From positions 1-34,804 of the forward strand of contig JACVXW010000039.1 in NCBI GenBank assembly GCA_015661135.1: a stretch of 34,804 nucleotides of DNA, in the 5' to 3' direction. Within the stretch, counting starts at the first letter, position 1, and every line of letters begins with the position of its first letter. This DNA comes from Chloroflexota bacterium (GTDB lineage: Bacteria; Chloroflexota; Limnocylindria; Limnocylindrales; CSP1-4). Below, in pieces: positions 34,410 to 34,804 of this stretch. The notes below the pieces were generated by a model. That model saw only the letters and a program-made list of their open reading frames with translations, searched no databases and was not told the DNA's origin. Both the position numbers and the translations under genes were made by a program.

Positions 34410-34804
34410 TCAGCCCGGCGGTGGGATCTCCCGTCGCATTGCGGCGACGATCGCGAGCACGACGCCCAGCCCGATCAGCACGTCGCCGAGGCTGAAGACG
34501 TTGGCCATCGGCAGCCAGGCCGGCAGTGCGTAGATGTCGGTCAGGGGTCGAAACGCGGGCTCGGCCAGGACGACGCTGTTGGTGTGGTCTCCCGGGCCGG
34601 AGAAACCGGCGAACGCAAGCGCCGCCGGATCCGCGGGCATCGCCCCGCCATTTGACGTGATGGCCAGGAGGTTGGACAGCGCCCCGACCGCCACGATCCA
34701 CATCCCCGCCATGCGCAGATTGCGGACGACGGCGATGAAGACGGCTGCCGTGGAGGCGACGTAGACCGCCGGCCCGAGATTGCCGGCGAGACGGTCGCCG
34801 AATG
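34410..34804 (-). CDS. DUF5317 family membrane protein, 5' end outside the window
   Basis: The frame is open from the window edge (first full codon at 34802) to TGA 34412-34410, giving 131 residues of the C-terminal part. Helices are visible in the GDRLAGNLGP-to-VV segment, in MWIVAVGALSNLLAI and in VFSLGDVLIGLGVVLAIVAAM. Landmarks LAITSNGGAMPADPAAL, TNSVVL and RPLTDIYALPAWLPMANVFSLGDVLIG match DUF5317 proteins, which are common in Chloroflexota and Firmicutes and have no known function. An ATG at 34712 is internal, since family sequence continues upstream of it. Confidence 0.8.
   Translation of the reverse strand, partial: FGDRLAGNLGPAVYVASTAAVFIAVVRNLRMAGMWIVAVGALSNLLAITSNGGAMPADPAALAFAGFSGPGDHTNSVVLAEPAFRPLTDIYALPAWLPMANVFSLGDVLIGLGVVLAIVAAMRREIPPPG

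Overview
The window is high-GC bacterial chromosome with tightly packed genes. Gene content points to an aerobic, probably free-living member of the Chloroflexota, possibly of the Limnocylindria/Ellin6529 type. That placement is an inference from protein style: an A2-type caa3 oxidase with extra cupredoxin domains, DUF5317, DrrAB-like exporters, and many GTG/TTG starts. No rRNA, mobile element, integrase, phage gene or CRISPR array is visible. Both tRNAs encode their CCA ends.

Layout. (1) 1-2021: end of a class I/II aminotransferase, a D-2-hydroxyacid dehydrogenase and a cytoplasmic-looking trypsin-fold protease. (2) 2066-8394: tRNA-Lys(TTT), then a nitrogen-assimilation block of ammonium transporter (amt) and glutamate synthase large subunit (gltB), plus a small Cys-rich protein. 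(3) 8487-10478 (minus): a two-component pair, GAF-histidine kinase then OmpR-type regulator, divergent from PEP carboxylase (10574-13129). (4) 13142-16097: class V aminotransferase and a small membrane protein (minus), then an MFS exporter (plus). (5) 16475-16630: initiator tRNA-Met with a clear promoter and a hairpin terminator. (6) 16667-25323 (minus): a long run transcribed as coxB-coxA-coxC-small subunit IV-cupredoxin membrane protein-TlpA-like thioredoxin-ABC ATPase-ABC permease, followed by a DrrA/DrrB-like exporter pair. ctaG (oxidase copper assembly) is divergent at 25534. (7) 26559-32048 (minus): potA-potD-potB-potC polyamine-type ABC importer, a DksA/TraR-type zinc-finger protein and a threonine/serine dehydratase. 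(8) 32243-34804: cupredoxin lipoprotein, 7Fe ferredoxin, proC, and a DUF5317 membrane protein running off the end.

How the genes fit together: Amt and GltB form an ammonium uptake and assimilation unit, PEP carboxylase supplies C4 carbon, and the caa3-type oxidase cluster carries its own assembly genes (ctaG, TlpA-like protein, perhaps the ABC pair).

The most striking signal is that four otherwise well-conserved genes (amt ~3525, gltB ~5141-5168, the cox-operon ABC ATPase ~19371-19383, and the dehydratase ~26764-26772) each lose a short internal segment. In each case the conserved reading resumes in another frame. In amt this also removes the stop, so amt reads in frame into gltB as a false-looking fusion. 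Either this is a shared assembly or sequencing artefact, or it is a cluster of real small deletions. I did not find a convincing new defence or mobile system. The more interesting biology is the copper and oxidase region, with three cupredoxin domains that have three different ligand-loop spacings.
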